From contig NC_133901.1 of the NCBI RefSeq assembly GCF_964199755.1, positions 5,454,516 through 5,518,515 of the forward strand: a stretch of 64,000 nt of DNA, given 5' to 3'. The DNA is from Larus michahellis (taxonomy: Eukaryota; Chordata; Aves; Charadriiformes; Laridae). A model generated the notes under the pieces. The model saw nothing but the letters and a program-made list of their open reading frames with translations, was not told the DNA's origin and did not search any database. Numbering within the stretch: position 1 is the stretch's first letter; the number at the start of each line of letters is the position of its first letter. This document shows, piece after piece, positions 10,259-23,300 of this stretch. The position numbers were made by a program, and so were the translations under genes.

Positions 10259-13200
10259 GAGGAATCCGCCTCCCTTCGTCCTTGGGGGGTGGTGTTTATC
10301 AGCAGCTTTTGCTCTGCGGTGAGCCCCAACATGCAACGTTGTAACGGATACCTGGATTTACATCAGTGTAAGTGAATTAGGTTGGCCCTATAATCTGGCC
10401 TCATTTAAGAGTCATTTTAGCCATTACGATGAAATATGAACGCCGCTGATGGGGGGACTGCGGTGACTTCGCATACTTGTTTCCCGCTGTGCCCCATCCA
10501 TTCCCCGTGCTCTCCATCTCTCCCCTGCGTCGAGGGCGGCTGGGGGCTTCAGTGGGCGCTTGGGGGGTGCGGGAGGGGTCCAGCACCCTTGGCTTGCACT
10601 GCAGGGCACTGCGTCCCAAGGACTGAGGTTCTCCCAGTAGCCTGAATTTTTACCTTCTAAACAAATAGCGTTGCTCATGAAAGTACCCGGTGGCTCTAGT
10701 AAGAGCTCCGTTCAGTGCCTCCTGATTTCATCTCAGACGAACAGAAGGTGTGTGAGAGACGAGCACTGACCGCTGGAAAAAAGTCACCCCAAACATGTCT
10801 AAAGCATGGCTTGAGTCACCGGTAGGGCTTATATTTTTGATTTAAAAACTATTTGACATTTACAACGTTTGACAGAAGTGATTAACCTTTCCTTCTTGAA
10901 AACTTTTTGTGATTTGAACTTACTGTAGCACATTTTATTTACTTGCACTTTAGTGAGGAATCAAGCAATGCTTTTTGCGAGTTTTTATCTTTCCCATTCT
11001 CTTTGTGGCTCCATATAAAGGGAGAAAAGGAAACATGTTTTTTGAAAGAATTTTGAAGTGATGTTTCTATTTTACTTTTTTTAGGCTCTTGATGTATTTT
11101 TGGCTGCAGGGACTGGCATGGAATATTGGTCTAAGAATACACAACATCGAAAAGCAAAGGGATATCAGCTGTGTCTGAGTTAACAGCACTGCTTTATACC
11201 TTTGCTGTTTCGTTGTTACTGTATCACGAAAATGCTAATTCACATCAATAATGAAGACTTGTTAATTGTACAAGGTAAACAGTATTATATCTTTGGTCTG
11301 GCTCTTTCAGTTCAAATAGTCAGCAATATCTGAGTACTCACTACCTGCCTGTGTAAGTGTATTAGGCATTAATGCTCTGCCTGAATAATTACTGTCCAGC
11401 AGTTTGTGGTACGTGGTGTGGTGGAAGATACCAGATAAAGCCAAGGTAACTGAGAAACGAAGAAACGATGCACTAGGTCACTCCAGACGATGCATGTCGG
11501 AGAGATCTGAGGGAATAAAACTGTGTAGTGTCTTTAATATCAGTGACCACCCTCAGAATGAGAGAAAAGGTGAAATTATCTGTGCTGAACCAATGCCCTG
11601 AGTGAAAACTGAACTGAGACTGAGCCAGAAGGGGTGGCACAGAGCTTCCCAACCGGTGCTTTCACCAAGCTGAAGGATCAGCCATGGACCAAACCCAGAA
11701 GATTTATTTCCAATCTGACATTATTATTTATTGTGACTTGAATTAAACCAGTGACCGCAGAACCCAGCTGGGACTGGATGCCTATTGTGCTGAGCTCTGT
11801 GCAAACACGGGCAGCCCGCACAGAGTTTAGGCCCTAAGAAATGCAGATTAAACTTTGGGTCTGATGCCCTACATATGCAATTACAGCATCGTTGGAGGCA
11901 GTAATAAAATCCCGAGGAGAAATGGATGCTTTGAGGAAAATCCACGGAGTCGGGACTGCGGAGTGTTAGGCTTTCCGCTTGCACATGGGTAGATGTGCTT
12001 CAGCTTTAATCCCATCAGACCTCTCCGTCTGCCAGCAAATGGTCCCCCCGGCTCCATTCTAAATGACCCTATTATTTTTGGCTGTGTCCGTAACCTTGGG
12101 TGATCAAGCTGCATTAAGCTATGAGTATCCTTGCAGCATCGCCCACTTGCTTTCAAAGAAAATAGCTCTGAGATTCACTGGGAAGGAAGAGGGCAATACC
12201 GGCAGATAATCCAGCCCTATAAAATCTGCAGGCTGTGGTTCCAGCCTGCTTTCCGCCCCGGTGCTGCAAGAGGGATGCGAACAGTATGGCTGGCAAGTGC
12301 CAGCAATCAAGAAAGCCTCCAATCCTATAAGGTTTATTAAAGCTCTTTTTAAGTCCGTGCCAATAAAAAGGGTCCATGCAACCTCTGAGTGAGACTTCAT
12401 AAGCTCAGTTTTATGTTTGGATGATTTGGAGCCAAACCGTCATGGAGTTCACGTAGAGAAATACCCCATGGAGCATCACAGACTGCGAGGAAAATATATT
12501 GAGGAAAGAGAGGACTGATAATTTTATGGCTTTCCTTGAAGTTAGGCAGTAAAATGGCTTTATTTAGCTATTTCCTAACTTCTGATTGCGATTTTGTTAC
12601 CCGTGCAACGGTTCTAGATATAATATTTTGTAAATAAGGGGAAATGTTAGAAGTCAAGGCGCTACGGTTTTGTGTACGGCGTGTGGACCTGCTGCAGGAA
12701 GCAGTGCCATGCACTCCTAGTTCCCAAAATGTGTGATTTTTGGATCAGGCCGGGCGGGACATGGCAGTGGCACTCAGCTCTGCTGTGGAAAGCTATACGT
12801 TGAGCCCAGCATGGCTGGGTAGCCCTTGGAGCTAGGAACAGTCCTTTTAAAGCCAACTGAATAGTTTAACCAAGGTTCAGGGAGGAGAAACATACACTTA
12901 TTTTTGGAGGGTGAAGCTTTTCTAATTTGGATTAAGAGCCTTGATTTTTACGGATGAGGTGATCATTACAATCTCAAGGCTCACCTTCCAAACCAGAGGC
13001 TATTAAAATCACTTGTCCATTAGCCTTTTGGCTAAAATATGTGCGTGTAAATCTACATCCAGAATTCCTTCGATGGGATTTACAAGATAAACCTCCGCTA
13101 TGTTTGCTCCTCACACGAATAGTTATTTTACACTCGGCATGGTTCATCTTTTAAAAATCTCTTTTACAATGTAATAATTCACGCCCACTTCTCTTTGGGA

Positions 13201-16200
13201 AGTCGTTTATAGAAGAAGGAATATTAAATGTGGCTGGGCATCAGAGGGAGTACTGCTGATACATGCAACAACTCAAAATGTTGAGGGAAGTGATTATGGG
13301 TATAGGAGAAGATGCCATCTCGACCTTGGCGGTTTGTTTATTAGACACTAAATCACAGACATTTCTTCTTCCAGTTATAACTGGTCTGAGGACTCAGATA
13401 TAACCTTAAAAGCCCTTTCTGGGGTTTTAAACAGAGTTTAGACCTCGTCAGTGCTCAGTACTATTTATGTAGCTTGAAGGAGAAAAGGGAATGCAGAGAC
13501 CACTGTGGGAAAGGAAAAAAAAAGGAGAAGAAACTAGAGAAAAAACGAGTATTCGTTCCGATGGCTGCATTTTCTTTTCAAAAGGTTGCCTCTCCTGGTG
13601 CCACAGAGCAGCGAGAATGTGAAAATATTTGATGTCTTTTTACCCACTTTGTTTATGCACCTTGTGCATACGACAGCCAGTAACCATCAAACTCTCCTGC
13701 CAGCCTTCTGTATTTCCCTGGAAGGAAAGGGCTATCTCTCGCTGTCAGCAGGAAAAGGAACACTGGAAATAAGATGGAAGTCACCAGACAGTAGGCAGGA
13801 ATGGTGGGGGGGAGAGGACCGGGAGATGGGACATGCCTGATGGATTCCTGTCAGACCCCTGAGCAAAAGGAGGCAAACAAATCAGCTCTGCCGGCACCTT
13901 TCTGCGCAGGAATATTAAAGTAGTTCAGGACATCTGATTTAAGAGATGATCGGTGTTTTTCAAATACTAAATAGGTCCTGAATATGCTGTTCTCCATGGT
14001 TTCCTCTCCCCAGTGCTGTACACGTTTTATATATTTATATGTAGGTATGATCTCAGCAAACTAACATGGCTAAATCACCTCTGTGCATCCTGACCTCCTG
14101 CTTAGTCTCCTGTTTCAGAAGCTCAGCGTGGACCAAGGTGCTGGATTTACTCTTTGGGTCCACATATTTCCTCCGGGTTTCTGCTCTGCAGAAATAGCTG
14201 TGCTCTGCGGGTCGGTGAGGATCCAGCTGAAGCTTGCGAGGGCTGGAGGGAGCAGTGTTGCTTTAGGCTCCCTGCCTGCGGAGTGACATATCAGAAGTAA
14301 TAAGTCTGAGCCTGAGCTGATGTCTAACAGCATCGGAGAGCGGGCTGGAAGGCTGAACTTCTGCAAAAAAGAAAGCAAGGAATTTAACAGCAGTAAAAAA
14401 GAGGTTAAGGAAAGAACAAAAAGGAAAGGAAATAAAAGTGATATGACTGGCTAGAAAAACGGCTTCATCCAAATATTAACCTCTGCTGCTGTATTCTGAG
14501 ACTGGACTGATTTAATAGACGTACATGGCAAATACACATTAAGTTGGAAGAAGGTACTTAATTTCAGAGATTATCTGGATCGTCTCAGTACAGAAAATAC
14601 TTTAGCAAAAGATATTTTCTGTGTGTTCAAATCTGCCAATAGCTTGAAGACATATTCTGCAGGAGGCTAGCAAGAGAAAGTATGTTTTACTGGTGGGGTT
14701 TTCAGCCAACCTCTTTCACTCTTGGAGTTTTTTATCCCTTTCTTCTCCAAGATACCTTTCCCCCGACCATCAGAAGAGAAGAAGCAGACAGACCTCTCCC
14801 TGGCCGATCAGATGTGGCCTGCCCAGCCATACCTCCTGTCAGCCGCAGGAACCACACAGATAGTGCTGGCTCGGAGGGGTTTTTTTCTCCTTAGCACACT
14901 GAAGTAACAGCCCCAAAGCACACGGAGCTCAACTGGTGTAAAACCAGCGTGAGAGCAGAACCCGCTTTGGCAGGGGGTGGGTTCGATGCGGCTCTGCTGA
15001 CTGTTCGCCCTGGGATCCATCCAGGGTGGGGAGAAAACAGATACAGGGCAATCTTCACTCTGTCAAGGTCTTTTCTAGTCTCTAACGCTTAGAAGTGGAA
15101 AATATTTTCAGTTCTTTAAAATAAGGATTTTTCTCTCCCTTTTGGATTGCTGAATGTTCCTGGGGATTGTGTTCTTCCATGAGCGTCATTTGTTTCAGAG
15201 CATAAGATCACGGTGAGACAGCCTGGGCTTTAATTTCTGGGAATATCTTTATAGGCTTGTTTTCATGGCTATATAACAACATTATTTTATCTATCCATCT
15301 CTCATTCCACTTCCTGATATACAGAATTATCAAGATTACCATCAGTCACTCTTGTGTTTTCTAGCCCTTGGTGCCATTGTCGGTTTTTAGAATATCTTTC
15401 TGGTATTACAGCTACGCTGATTTGGTGGCTCTTAAAAAAAAATTATAAAGTGTTTAAAAAACTCTGTTGAGATGAGCTGAAGAGAAGCAAAAGATTAGAC
15501 TTGAGTTATGTCATTACCGGCTTCCTGAGTGTTCAAGTGAGGAAAGACTGTTGACTAAATTGTGGGGTTTTTTTAAGGGGGGCGAAAAAAGAAAAAAAGA
15601 AAAAAGCATCATGGAAGAGCAGGACATCTGCTTTTATAATTATGCGCTAATGAGCTGGGACTGTGCACCACCTGATGTTGTCCTCTGCAGCCTTTCAAGT
15701 ATGTAGGCTGCCGAGCTCGTTTCTTCATGCGGTTGCGTCAGGATTTCTCAGGTTTTCAGAGGTTTGCCTAGCACGTTCTTGCACTGTAAGTGCCAGATGG
15801 CCTGAGATATGTTGGGATGTAGGTATGGTAGGAGATACGGGAGTGAAAATCACACAGTGCAAAGGAAAAAGAGAGATTGTGAGGGTCTGCTCTGCCTCTC
15901 CTGAGCTTCAGCTCCATGCAGCTGGGCAGGGACCTGCTCAGCTGTGCCATATCACAGTGAAATTGGGCCCTCTATTTTGGGCTTGTTTGCAAGATAATTA
16001 CTGAATATGGAGCCTGGCTCTGTGCTGGGCAGAAGGCATGTTTCTCTCTTCTAAGTATTTTGCTGGTCATCCTGCAGGACACCATGGAAAGTGTTGCTGG
16101 AGTTTTATACCTTGCTTCAGGTGAGGTTGTGTGTTTGTGGAGCCACCATCTCAGGTACAGATCAGCTGGTGGTGGGTTGGGGCCAGGGGGTGATTTGTCT

Positions 16201-17704
16201 TTTGGCCTTTGGCGCAGTGTGAAGCTGCCTCTTTGCTGCCTCAGTTTCTCCCAGTGCTGCCTGCAGTGGAAGCTGGGGGTGTTTCCCTCCCTTTGGTGTA
16301 ATTACATGCTATAACAGCAGCCTCAAGGTATCTACAAAGTGTTGTTCCTCCTGGAACTTGGGCAGAAGCTACAAAAAATTATTTGTTGTTTTCTTGAAAA
16401 ATACCTAATTTTCTCTTTTTCTGCGAAGTTTTCATGTATTTAGTGTTGTGTCCACTGGCACTGTTTTTTTCAGTGTTTGTTACAAAATCCCAAAGCAATA
16501 GGAGAAAGGCTTTTTTCTCCTCCCCTGTGCGCTTTTCAGATGATGTTGGAGATTAGCTTGGGGGAACGACAAACCGCTGCGTTCTCAGCAGTCTCCCCAT
16601 CTACAGCTAAAATGCTATGGAAATAGGTGTCGGATGCCGCATCTTGTTTTACTTTCTGTCGCTGCCTTGAGTGCCAGCGCCTCCATTTTTTCCTTTTCTA
16701 GCTCCCTGATTCTGTCGTATTCTGTGTATTTCCCTCAATGTATAGAAATACACATTAAAAAAGAGGAAAAAAAATACTTATTTTTGGCTGCAGGTTTAGA
16801 TCACCATCAGTCAGCAACAGAAGCCTGTGGGTTTCTTTAGTTTCATGCTGCCCTGGTCAGCAGCGTGTGAGAAGCGAGATGGCTTTGAGGATGCCCAGAG
16901 ACTGTCTTTTGAAAACTCACAGTGTGCCGTGCATGGGGTGAGCTTTGCCCTTTGCATTTGCAGCAGCGGAGGTGATCGAATAGCACCATCTCGTTCTGGT
17001 TTTGGTTAATAAGCAAGAAAAGATGTGCTAATCCTATAGGAGTGTCTGATAAAGCCAGCGGAGGCAGGCTGTGCTGTCCCACGGAGGCTTTGCTGACCAC
17101 AGGGAGGGTGAGGAGTGCGTCGGAGGCTTTGCTGTTGAGGAGCATCCCCTGGAGAGGGCAGGAATTGCTGGAAGGGCTCTCCAGCTTCTTGTGCTGCCCT
17201 CAGTGCTGGGCCGGAGGGATTTCCCATGTCGGTGCTAGCATTTCCCACATTTACGGGAACCACAGGCTTTGCAGAGCCAGCAGCCACCTCTGATCTGAGC
17301 AATAACAGAAGCAGGAACCTGTTGATCCGTGTAGAGCCCACTAGAGCCGCAGAGTGGTAGATGATAACTTCTGGTCCTGATGATTTGAAGATGACTTCCC
17401 CCCCCCACCACACACACATGTGGAAGGGGACTTGAATGCCCCATGTGAACGAGCAGGCGATGTTAGAGGCTGGTGCATGCATGTGGATGAAAACCTCTTG
17501 TTTTGTGTGCCACTGTGGGCTCTGTCACCTCTGAGCTGCCTTATCCATAGCTGGGGGTTCAGCATGTGGCGTCTGTTCTCTGGACTTGTGAAGTCTGTGA
17601 AAAACCTGGAAATTAATTTCTGACCAGGCTGAGGCATCATTTGCCATTTAAAACTGTAAATCTGTGTTTATCTAACGTTAACAGATGTAACGTAAATGAG
17701 TTCC
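10259..17704. other. Intron 1, no gene seen
   Basis: Mixed-composition intron DNA. Open frames of 60-158 codons occur on both strands without domains or splice context. A possible palindromic-repeat scrap lies at 14924-14963. A TAACGTTA palindrome with a nearby TAACG (17673-17692), MYB-like in sequence, is noted only as a weak motif. Confidence 0.4.
14924..14963. mobile_element. Fragment of ancient palindromic repeat (weak)
   Basis: The words GGAGCTCAACTGGTGTAAAA and CCAGCGTGAGAGCAGAACCC resemble one arm of an old palindromic amniote repeat whose ends read like CTGGTGTAAA...GAGAGCAGAATC. Only one arm is seen, and the match is by memory of the pattern. Confidence 0.3.
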
Positions 17705-17720
17705 TGTGCTCTCTGCTGGT
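17705..17720 (-). promoter_or_regulatory. CTCF-like motif (weak)
   Basis: The minus strand reads CCAGCAGAGAGCACA, which resembles the CTCF core but lacks the GGG block. Low confidence. Confidence 0.15.
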
Positions 17721-18180
17721 TCACTAATGGCACTTGTTTATAAGTGCTTTATGTTAACAGCTATTTGATGGTGCCCATTAGTTTTTCCTAGGTTAATGTT
17801 ATATAATAAAGTGAATGCTAGCCAAAAGCAATAGTAATACGATAAACAAAAAATCCAAATGCTGGGTGAGAAATGTAATGGAGCGAGGGCTGAAGTCTGG
17901 TGGGAGTTTGGTTTAATCTAAAGGTTAAAAAATGTTATAATTTGGGTTTAAGTAAATTGGCTCTTTGGTCCCAGAGGTCTTGCTCTTGTACTTCTTGCGC
18001 CTCCAAAGCTTACACTAATGCCAATGGGAGTCTTGGGCGCACAAGAAATGCGGGTTCAGGTACTAAAGTTACAGATTGGCTTGGACCAAAACCCCTAATC
18101 CAAATACCTCCGGCTTTTGAAAGCATTTGCCAATTGGATTTGAATCTGGACACAAACATTGTGGCTTGAGCTCATCTGAG

Positions 18181-18368
18181 CTCACTTACATCTGTGTAAA
18201 TCTGTAGTATGGCCCTGATCCAGCAAAGCACGTAAATATGTGCTTAATTTGACTTCAAGGGGACTATTGTGCGCTTAAAGCTAAGCATGTGTTTAAGTGC
18301 TTTGCTGGACTGAAGTCCAAATACATGGGAGTCAATGAAATGACACCAAATAGTGCAGTGTAAGTGAG
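18181..18368. mobile_element. Nested palindromic elements, outer arms
   Basis: CTCACTTACA at 18181-18190 is exactly inverted as TGTAAGTGAG at 18359-18368. The flanks inside the arms (TCTGTGTAAATCTG on the left; a decayed GAGTCAATGAAATGACACC on the right) match the type of old palindromic repeat in which GTGTAAAT arms flank a TGAAGTCAATGG core. A second palindrome (18220-18308) sits inside. The outer and inner centres differ by about 10 bp, consistent with a later insertion or with indels after insertion. Confidence 0.55.
18211..18310. mobile_element. Inner palindromic MITE-like repeat
   Basis: CCAGCAAAGCAC at 18220-18231 is perfectly inverted as GTGCTTTGCTGG at 18297-18308. The interior keeps GTGCTTAA, then a TGACTTCAAGGGGACTA core, then AAGCATGTGTTTAAGTGC, which continues the inverted symmetry. 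The left end starts GGCCCTGATCC. This is the classic layout of an old non-autonomous palindromic repeat found in sauropsid genomes. It has no coding capacity. Confidence 0.65.
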
Positions 18369-19867
18369 ATCTGAAATGAACCAAAATGTTTGCATTTCTA
18401 CCTGGAAATGAACACCCTGTTCATATCCTATGTATCCTGCATGCGCTTTGTATTTTCATCCATCTGCACATAATGTATTCTTTACGGTAACCTGTCCATT
18501 CAATACAGTAAAAAAGAAATACACTTTGAATTTTCCTGCTCTATTACTCATATTTCACGAAATGTGTTCTTATGCCAAGTGCCTGTTTATATATATTTAT
18601 ACATGTTGTTTCTTTATTGATATTGGCAAGATACAAGAAGAAAAGAAATATCTTACAGTTAAAAACTTGTAAACAGTTTTATCCCTCATTTAAAACTTTT
18701 TTTTTTTAAAAGAGTTTACCTGACATGGTTAACCTACTTTAACTTATTTTCAGTTTTGCCAGTCTGACCAATATGAAAAATATTTGTTAAAAATATAGGT
18801 TTACTTTTAGCTGCAAATACATGTTAAATATGTTTACAGTTAAGTGACATGTGAATGTGCCTTTACGCTTCACTACTAAATGCCACTTTTGTACTTTAAA
18901 TCCCGCTTTTAGTGATTGCCAGGCTACATAAAGCTGTCAATGAATATTTTCACATGAATACGTTAATACCTGTTAAAAGATTGTGTATCGCTGTCGACTG
19001 CTGTAGCTCGTTGCAAAGAGAACACAAAAGGGTTAATTGAGCCCAGCCCTGCAAAGGTGGCAGAGGCATAGACTAGAATTGGGAATTAAACCCAAAACAA
19101 ATACAACAAGAAATAGCCCTCGTGCCTGCGTATGATGACCACAATGCAGACATAAAGAAGTGTAAGCTGCGAACGTCTGTAGGTTATTAATGAGGTAATA
19201 GAAGCAAAATTAGGTATCAGCAGGGTTTGGCTCTGTTTGAATAAAACAGAGATCTTTTATCTCGGAATGCTCTAGGAAAGACTCATAAGCTGTGATTTGG
19301 TGGTCTAGGCTGTGCCCTACTTGGTTATGGGAGTTGACTCACGCCATTTAAACTCACCAGTGTTTTCCACTTAGGGCAACCAGATGTGGGATCAGATGCA
19401 GAGAACGGCTGACTGGGAAAAGGTTTGCATGGCAGTTTATGAGGGGAAAAATGCTTTTGTGTGCTTACTTTTGAATCAAAAGAATATTTTGCACTTCAGC
19501 TTTTTGTGTCTGGAGAGTAGATACTGTTTTCTTGCAAAGACAGTGTAGGGAAAGCCCGTAACGTCAGTGCTAAAACCCCTTCAGGTCCAGCGCTGACCGC
19601 TGCAGAGGCTGAGACTGGCTCCTCGTCAATCTCGGCAGCTTCCCTCTGAATTTACTTACACATGGATGAGAGCAGAGCTTGGTCACAGACTCCTGATCAA
19701 GGCTCGGTATTTGTTCCATTTAAGAGTCCACTTTTCTCCAAAATAAAGCCAAAATACTCATTTCGTGACTCTCGGAGAAGTTGACAGCCAGAGATGCTGT
19801 TGATGCGTTGTGTAGCGCAATCTGCCCTGCCCCGATCCTTCCTCAGCCCTACTGTCACTGAAGTAAG

Positions 19868-19909
19868 CAGCAAAACTCCCGTTAACTTTAATGATGCAGA
19901 ATCGACCCT
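19868..19909. mobile_element. Fragment of ancient palindromic repeat (weak)
   Basis: CAAAACTCCCGTTAACTTTA followed by ATGATGCAGAATCGACCCT is a decayed form of the CAAAACTCCCATTGACTTCA / ATGGGAGCAGGATCGGGCCC pattern of old sauropsid palindromic repeats. It is a single arm plus core. Confidence 0.4.
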
Positions 19910-20058
19910 AAATGGATAAGATTTCCCTTTAAGAAAAATCACTGAAGGATTCAATTACACCATAAATGTATTCAGTGGTTGTGAAGTGATTCTGGTGTAC
20001 GTACAGCCAAACCCTGAATTCCTTCTCGAGTAAGTGTCTGGGTGAGGATTGATTACGA

Positions 20059-20106
20059 ATCCTGCTCTAAGTTACACCCGAATAACTCCCCTGGAGCTGA
20101 TGGTGT
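20059..20106. mobile_element. Fragment of ancient palindromic repeat (weak)
   Basis: The words AAGTTACACCCGAATAACTC and CCTGGAGCTGATGGTGTT resemble half of an old repeat with ends like AGTTACACC and a CTGAAGTCAATGGAGTTAC core. Low copy integrity; pattern recognised by eye. Confidence 0.35.
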
Positions 20107-20337
20107 TCCTCCCCGTTTCCCTTGCACGGGCAGTGTGGGGATGCTGAGCCATATGGTGCCTGTTGCATCCCGCTTCTGCTTGCCTAGTCTGGGGGCTGGG
20201 AGGGATGGAGCCTGTCCCTGTGGATCCATGAAACTCCTTGTGCCCTGGACCAGCACCTGTGGTGTGACGGAGGCTGCATGGAGGGCAGTTTTGGCCCTTC
20301 AGCCTTTGAAGAGCTCTGGCATGATGTAATCCCAACC

Positions 20338-20383
20338 CTGTAAACTGCTGTGGGACCCTCGGGTTGAGAGATGCCCTATAAAT
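20338..20383 (+). mobile_element. Tail of an ancient SINE or LINE
   Basis: CTGTAAACTGCTGTGGGACC, then CTCGGGTTGAGAGATGCCCT and ATAAAT, follows the widespread vertebrate old-repeat tail pattern TGTAAAGCGCTTTGGGATCC / TTGAGAGGCGCTATATAAAT. The body upstream is not recognisable. Confidence 0.5.
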
Positions 20384-23300
20384 CTCAGCCGCTGGTTTCT
20401 GTTACCTGCCTGCTATGTTACATGACTAATGACTTAAGGTAAAGAATGGCTATTGGAGAAACGGGTAATTAACAAAAACATCCTTCTGTGTTTTCTGCTC
20501 AGCTTCCGTGACTGGCGTTTTCAAAAGCCGGGCAGATATGATTTGTAGCCTCCCTCTTTCACAAATGCAAAGGCAGGGCTGATTTGAAACCTGGCAATCC
20601 CTGAACGTTCCCCTAGTTTCCTGCCCTTGCATTTCACACAACCAGGGCTGCTTTTCCAGAGAGCCCCCGGTATCTGCCTTGACGTGACGTTTTCGTGCTG
20701 CAGTTAAGTTTTTTCCAGAGCGTGGGGCAGCTTTGAGAGTGGCCCGATGCAAGTGCATTAGCAAAGTGAGCCTGCTATAAAATATTGCCGCATCCAGCTG
20801 CCCCGTCAATAGGTCAAGCTATTTGTCCGATCCAGACAGGGTGTCTAGCTCTCCTGGCAGCGTCCCTCGTTCTGGCATGGGAAAACTTGTTTTGTTTAGC
20901 ACTAGGGAAACAATATGTATAAATAGTAATGCTTGAACCTAAACACTGCTGTTGCCTTTATGCATGGGGTGCTGTGTTACTGGTTACTTTTTGATAGATT
21001 TTTTTTTTTTTTCCCTCCCCCCGAAGGACTTGAGTCCCAGCCTGCAGAATAGCTGCTGTTGAGTGGAAGCATTCCTGCTATTTTCCCCTCAATTCAGAGG
21101 AAGCAATGCACTTGTTGTGTTACCTTGGTGAATCGAAAGTGGTTTTCACTTCCCTTAATTAAGCCTCCTTTGGCGCTGGCCCCTCCAAGGTGGAGAGCAG
21201 AGCACACTCAGGAGTGCTGCCGCTGATTTGAATTCCTAAATTCCTCTCCTTGCAAACTTCAAAGGCAAGTATATTGCTCTGTCTAAGAGGCACCAATTAT
21301 GTAAACCCTGGGCTATTCAGAATGTTCCATAATTATTTATTTTCAACGAAAGAGGTTTTAACCCAAACTAGACAGAAAACTGGCGTTTCTCCAGTTATTA
21401 GATTCTATTGAAAAAGGTATTAAACAATGAGCGGGTAACATGGTAGATTAGTGTCCCTTCATCTTCCTGACCTGGGCATGTGTCAGAGCTGTACTGAGCT
21501 GACCAAAATTACTTTGATTTGATGGCCATTAAAGGTCAGGAGCGGAATGGGATTAGACGTCTCAGTCGAGGCTGAAGTGCACAACATTATATATTGATAG
21601 TAATTAAGTTGTTTCATTTAATAAGAGCCATCAGATGTAAAGGCATTGTTACAGTATTGGGGCTGGGAGGAGGAGAGAGGCAGCTGGGGCTGGGGGGGAG
21701 AGAGGAAAAGAGAAAGGGTTCTGGAATGAGTGAAATATGTCCCTGGAGTAATTTTTTATTTTATAAACTGAATGCAAACCTGATGGAGAACTATGGAAAT
21801 GAGCAGTCATGCTGGATACATACACACACTCTCTCAATATTCCTATACTGTGGGTAATGAAAAGTGCCTTCAGGGATAGGGTGGCCTTACCATTCATCAG
21901 TGCCATAGCCTTAAGTGGGTAATAACTAAGAGCTCCCATATCTAGTGTGTATATAAATTCTGGCTCCTCAGTATATTTGCTGCAGACCGTATTTAATTTA
22001 TACAATTCCTTAGCTTTAAAGCTGTCAATTGATAACATTCAATCTGTGAGCCTGACTGATAAAAGGGAAGGGAAGAAGTGCTCTCTAGTGGCTAGAGGAG
22101 GAGAAGGGTGTGGGGGCCAAAGATCTGCAAGGGGAGCAGAGCGGTGCTTCACCTGGATTTTGCTCCGAGGCTGAATGACCCCCTCCTTTGCTTTTCTCTT
22201 TACTCCCTGGGGACGCAAGCTGGTCCCTTTGGCTGGCAGAGGTTGCATGTGTCTATAGTCAGCAGACAGCCATCTGCCATGAGGAAGAAGGTATCTCTCT
22301 TGCCTCCAGTGGTGAAGGGAATGGCCTCCCTCTGCGCCTCTGACCTTCGTGAGTTTGGGAGATGCTGAGAGCAGTGGCATCCCCACATCCATATTCCAGA
22401 GATGCATGTGGGTTTGATCACTGTGTTTGAGAGGGTCAGTGATGGAGCTGACTGGCTTTTGGAAGGAGCAAGATAGGAAGGAAACCCCCAGTGCAGCAAA
22501 ATAAAGGGAGGTTGGTAAGTGAGAGCTCTGCGGAAATTAGGTGTCCTGTGGATGCACAAGTGGATGTTGAGCTTGGCCAGCATGTGCCAATGCAAGAGCT
22601 GACTCTGCCCTCAGACACAGCAGTGACGGGGGATATGAGTCTCCAGGTCTGAGGGATGGGCCAGTCACCCAAACACTATAAAGAAAGCCAAGCTCTCGCA
22701 CTTCAATAAATTTGGGAAGTTGAAGGGAAAATGGCCAAGCAGTTTGGAATTCAGCTTGTGAACCCAATATTGCACATTTTTCACTGCACGAAACAAGCTG
22801 TTATTAACAGGGAGCTTTGTTTTTGATTCACATTTCAAATGCCCTTGTGTTGCGGAGGGGCTGGTCCAGAGCTTGGCTCAGCTTCCCTTCATTGTAAGAC
22901 GTACTGGTTCCTCCTGACTCCAAGCTGCTGGTGGGCTGCAAAGGCTTCCCAGCACCTGGCTGTCCCACATAGAGCCTCTCCTGTGGCAGAGGGACAGCAC
23001 CCACATGGGTATCTATGGTCACCACCGAGACTTGCAGCACTGGTGAGACTTGCAGGGGTGCACCTCTGCAGGCACTGGTGTTTCCCACTGGTCATCTTGG
23101 TATTGGACCTTGTATGAGGGACAGCGGGTGCTTTGAACGCAGTTTGACCTCTCTGGGCTGGAGGCAGCCAAATCACCTGGTGCTGCTGGAGGTTTTGGCC
23201 AAGGTATTGGGCAGAGATGTCGATGGGGGCACATCACAGGTAAACGGTGTGGCAGGGCAGGTGCTGGCCAAGGCAGGTCTTCAGAAGAGCTGGCATCCAT

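Noticed and set aside
16218..16330. CTGCCTCAGTTTCTCCCAG, like an ancient SINE
   Set aside because: Only this short phrase fits; the downstream part does not follow the family pattern well enough.
17006..17482. 158-codon minus-strand frame
   Set aside because: No recognisable domain, other open frames overlap it on both strands, and no splice sites or codon bias support an exon.
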